This document shows positions 63,085-64,000 of a stretch of 64,000 bases of DNA, in pieces (position 1 is the first letter of the stretch; every line of letters starts with the position of its first letter). A program made the translations under genes and the position numbers. The notes beneath the pieces were generated by a model that saw nothing but the letters and a program-made list of their open reading frames with translations, was not told the DNA's origin and did no database searches. This stretch comes from Glycomyces sp040645615 (GTDB lineage Bacteria > Actinomycetota > Actinomycetes > Mycobacteriales > Micromonosporaceae), in contig NZ_JBEYYO010000005.1 of the NCBI RefSeq assembly GCF_040645615.1, positions 62,001 to 126,000 of the forward strand, given 5' to 3'.

Positions 63085-64000
63085 GTGCCCGTCGACCGGC
63101 TCATCGAGGCCTTGGAATCAGAGGACGGCGGCCTGCGCCACCTGCGCCGGCTCCCGCCGCGGCGAGCCGTGCGCGCCGAGTGGCCCGAATGGGTTCCCGA
63201 GGAGGTACGGAACGCTCTGGGGGACACCGGGATCACCCGGCCCTGGCCGCACCAGGCCGAGGCCGCCACGCACGCGTTCGAGGGCCGCGACACCGTCATC
63301 GCCACCGGCACCGCCTCGGGCAAGAGCCTGGCGTACCTGCTGCCACTGCTGACCGAGGCGGCCGCCGACGGCGAGGGCCGGACGCTCTACCTCGCGCCCA
63401 CGAAGGCGCTCGCGGCCGACCAGGCCCGCGCGGTGGGCGAGTTCGCGGTGCCGGGGCTGGTTCCGGCGATCGTGGACGGCGACACGCCGTTCGAGCACCG
63501 CAAATGGGCGCAGAGCTTCGCGAACCTGGTGCTGTCCAACCCCGACCTGCTGCACCACTCGCTGCTGCCCAGGCACCGCATGTGGCGATCGTTCCTCAAG
63601 AACCTCAAGTACGTCGTGGTCGACGAATGCCACGTCTACCGGGGCGTCTTCGGCGCCCATGTGGCGCTGACGCTGCGGCGGCTCCTGCGCCTGGCCGAGC
63701 ACTACGGCGCGAGCCCCACGGTGATCGCCGCCAGCGCCACGGCCGCCGACCCGGCGGCTTCGCTCGCGGTGCTGACCGGGCGGCCTGCCACGGCGGTCAC
63801 GGTCGACTCCTCGCCTTCGCCGGGCGCGGCGGTCGCGCTGTGGGAGCCGGTGACGTACGAGATCGACGGGGAGCCGCAGCAGGCCTCGACGCTCTCCGAG
63901 ACCGCGCGGATGCTCGCGCAGCTGGTGCGGCGCGGGGTGCGCACGCTCGCGTTCGTGCCGTCGCGGCGGGGGGCCGAGATCGTTGCGGCCGAGGCGAAGT
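63085..64000 (+). CDS. DEAD/DEAH-box helicase, YprA/MrfA-like, C-terminus beyond window
   Basis: At least 305 codons, running off the right edge. ITRPWPHQAEAA is the Q-like region, Walker A is ATGTASGKS (73-81), APTKALAADQ is motif Ia, VVVDECHVYRGVFGAHVA holds motif II as DECH (180-183), and AASATAADP is motif III. VYRGVFGAHVA is typical of YprA/MrfA-type helicases with a C-terminal DUF1998 Zn domain, which would lie outside. GTG 63085 is my choice; in-frame ATGs at 63055 and 63040 are possible. The -10-like CATCATT just before suggests a leaderless transcript. Confidence 0.88.
   Translation, partial: MPVDRLIEALESEDGGLRHLRRLPPRRAVRAEWPEWVPEEVRNALGDTGITRPWPHQAEAATHAFEGRDTVIATGTASGKSLAYLLPLLTEAAADGEGRTLYLAPTKALAADQARAVGEFAVPGLVPAIVDGDTPFEHRKWAQSFANLVLSNPDLLHHSLLPRHRMWRSFLKNLKYVVVDECHVYRGVFGAHVALTLRRLLRLAEHYGASPTVIAASATAADPAASLAVLTGRPATAVTVDSSPSPGAAVALWEPVTYEIDGEPQQASTLSETARMLAQLVRRGVRTLAFVPSRRGAEIVAAEAK

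Overview
The window is very GC-rich, uses many GTG and some TTG starts, and has tightly packed genes with 4-bp ATGA/GTGA overlaps. Together with a desABCD siderophore operon, a bS22-type 33-residue ribosomal protein, DUF2516, DUF2332 and a lysine-tailed topoisomerase I, this points to a filamentous or related high-GC actinobacterium. Glycomycetaceae or a neighbouring actinomycete family is my guess from gene content only; nothing in the window proves the genus.

Layout. 1-12.8 kb: a lower-GC membrane protein cut by the left edge, a DUF2332 protein, cstA with its ybdD partner, flavoproteins, a lipoprotein, and a four-gene glycine betaine/choline-type ABC importer (ATPase, two permeases, binding lipoprotein). 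12.9-20.2 kb: a DUF885 metallopeptidase, then a textbook iron box and the desferrioxamine-type operon desABCD. 20.2-26.4 kb: an SDR, a 5'-truncated nuoN remnant fronted by eleven perfect 9-bp repeats, htpX, DUF2516, bS22, a small excisionase-type HTH protein, a membrane-anchored HExxH protein and proline dehydrogenase.

26.5-56.3 kb is a large cell-surface polysaccharide locus. It holds at least eight GT-B glycosyltransferases in three paralogous groups (called X, Y and Z here), short Rossmann-only proteins (half-GTs) that always follow a Y or Z glycosyltransferase, and one fusion of such a domain to a GT-B enzyme. It also holds all five enzymes expected for UDP-ManNAc3NAcA (WbpA, B, E, D, I types). 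The right part carries wall-polymer functions: a Stealth sugar-phosphate transferase, a TagF-like polymerase with membrane segments, a nucleotidyltransferase, a TagE/TarM-like glycosyltransferase and a TarI/IspD cytidylyltransferase. The most economical reading is a phosphodiester-containing or teichuronic-acid-like wall glycopolymer with diacetamido-uronic acid residues. The structure is inferred, not shown.

56.6-64 kb is conserved chromosome: topA, a K+-independent-type H+-pyrophosphatase, an anti-sigma/anti-anti-sigma pair, and the start of a DEAD/DEAH helicase cut by the right edge. I saw no rRNA, tRNA, CRISPR array or insertion sequence.
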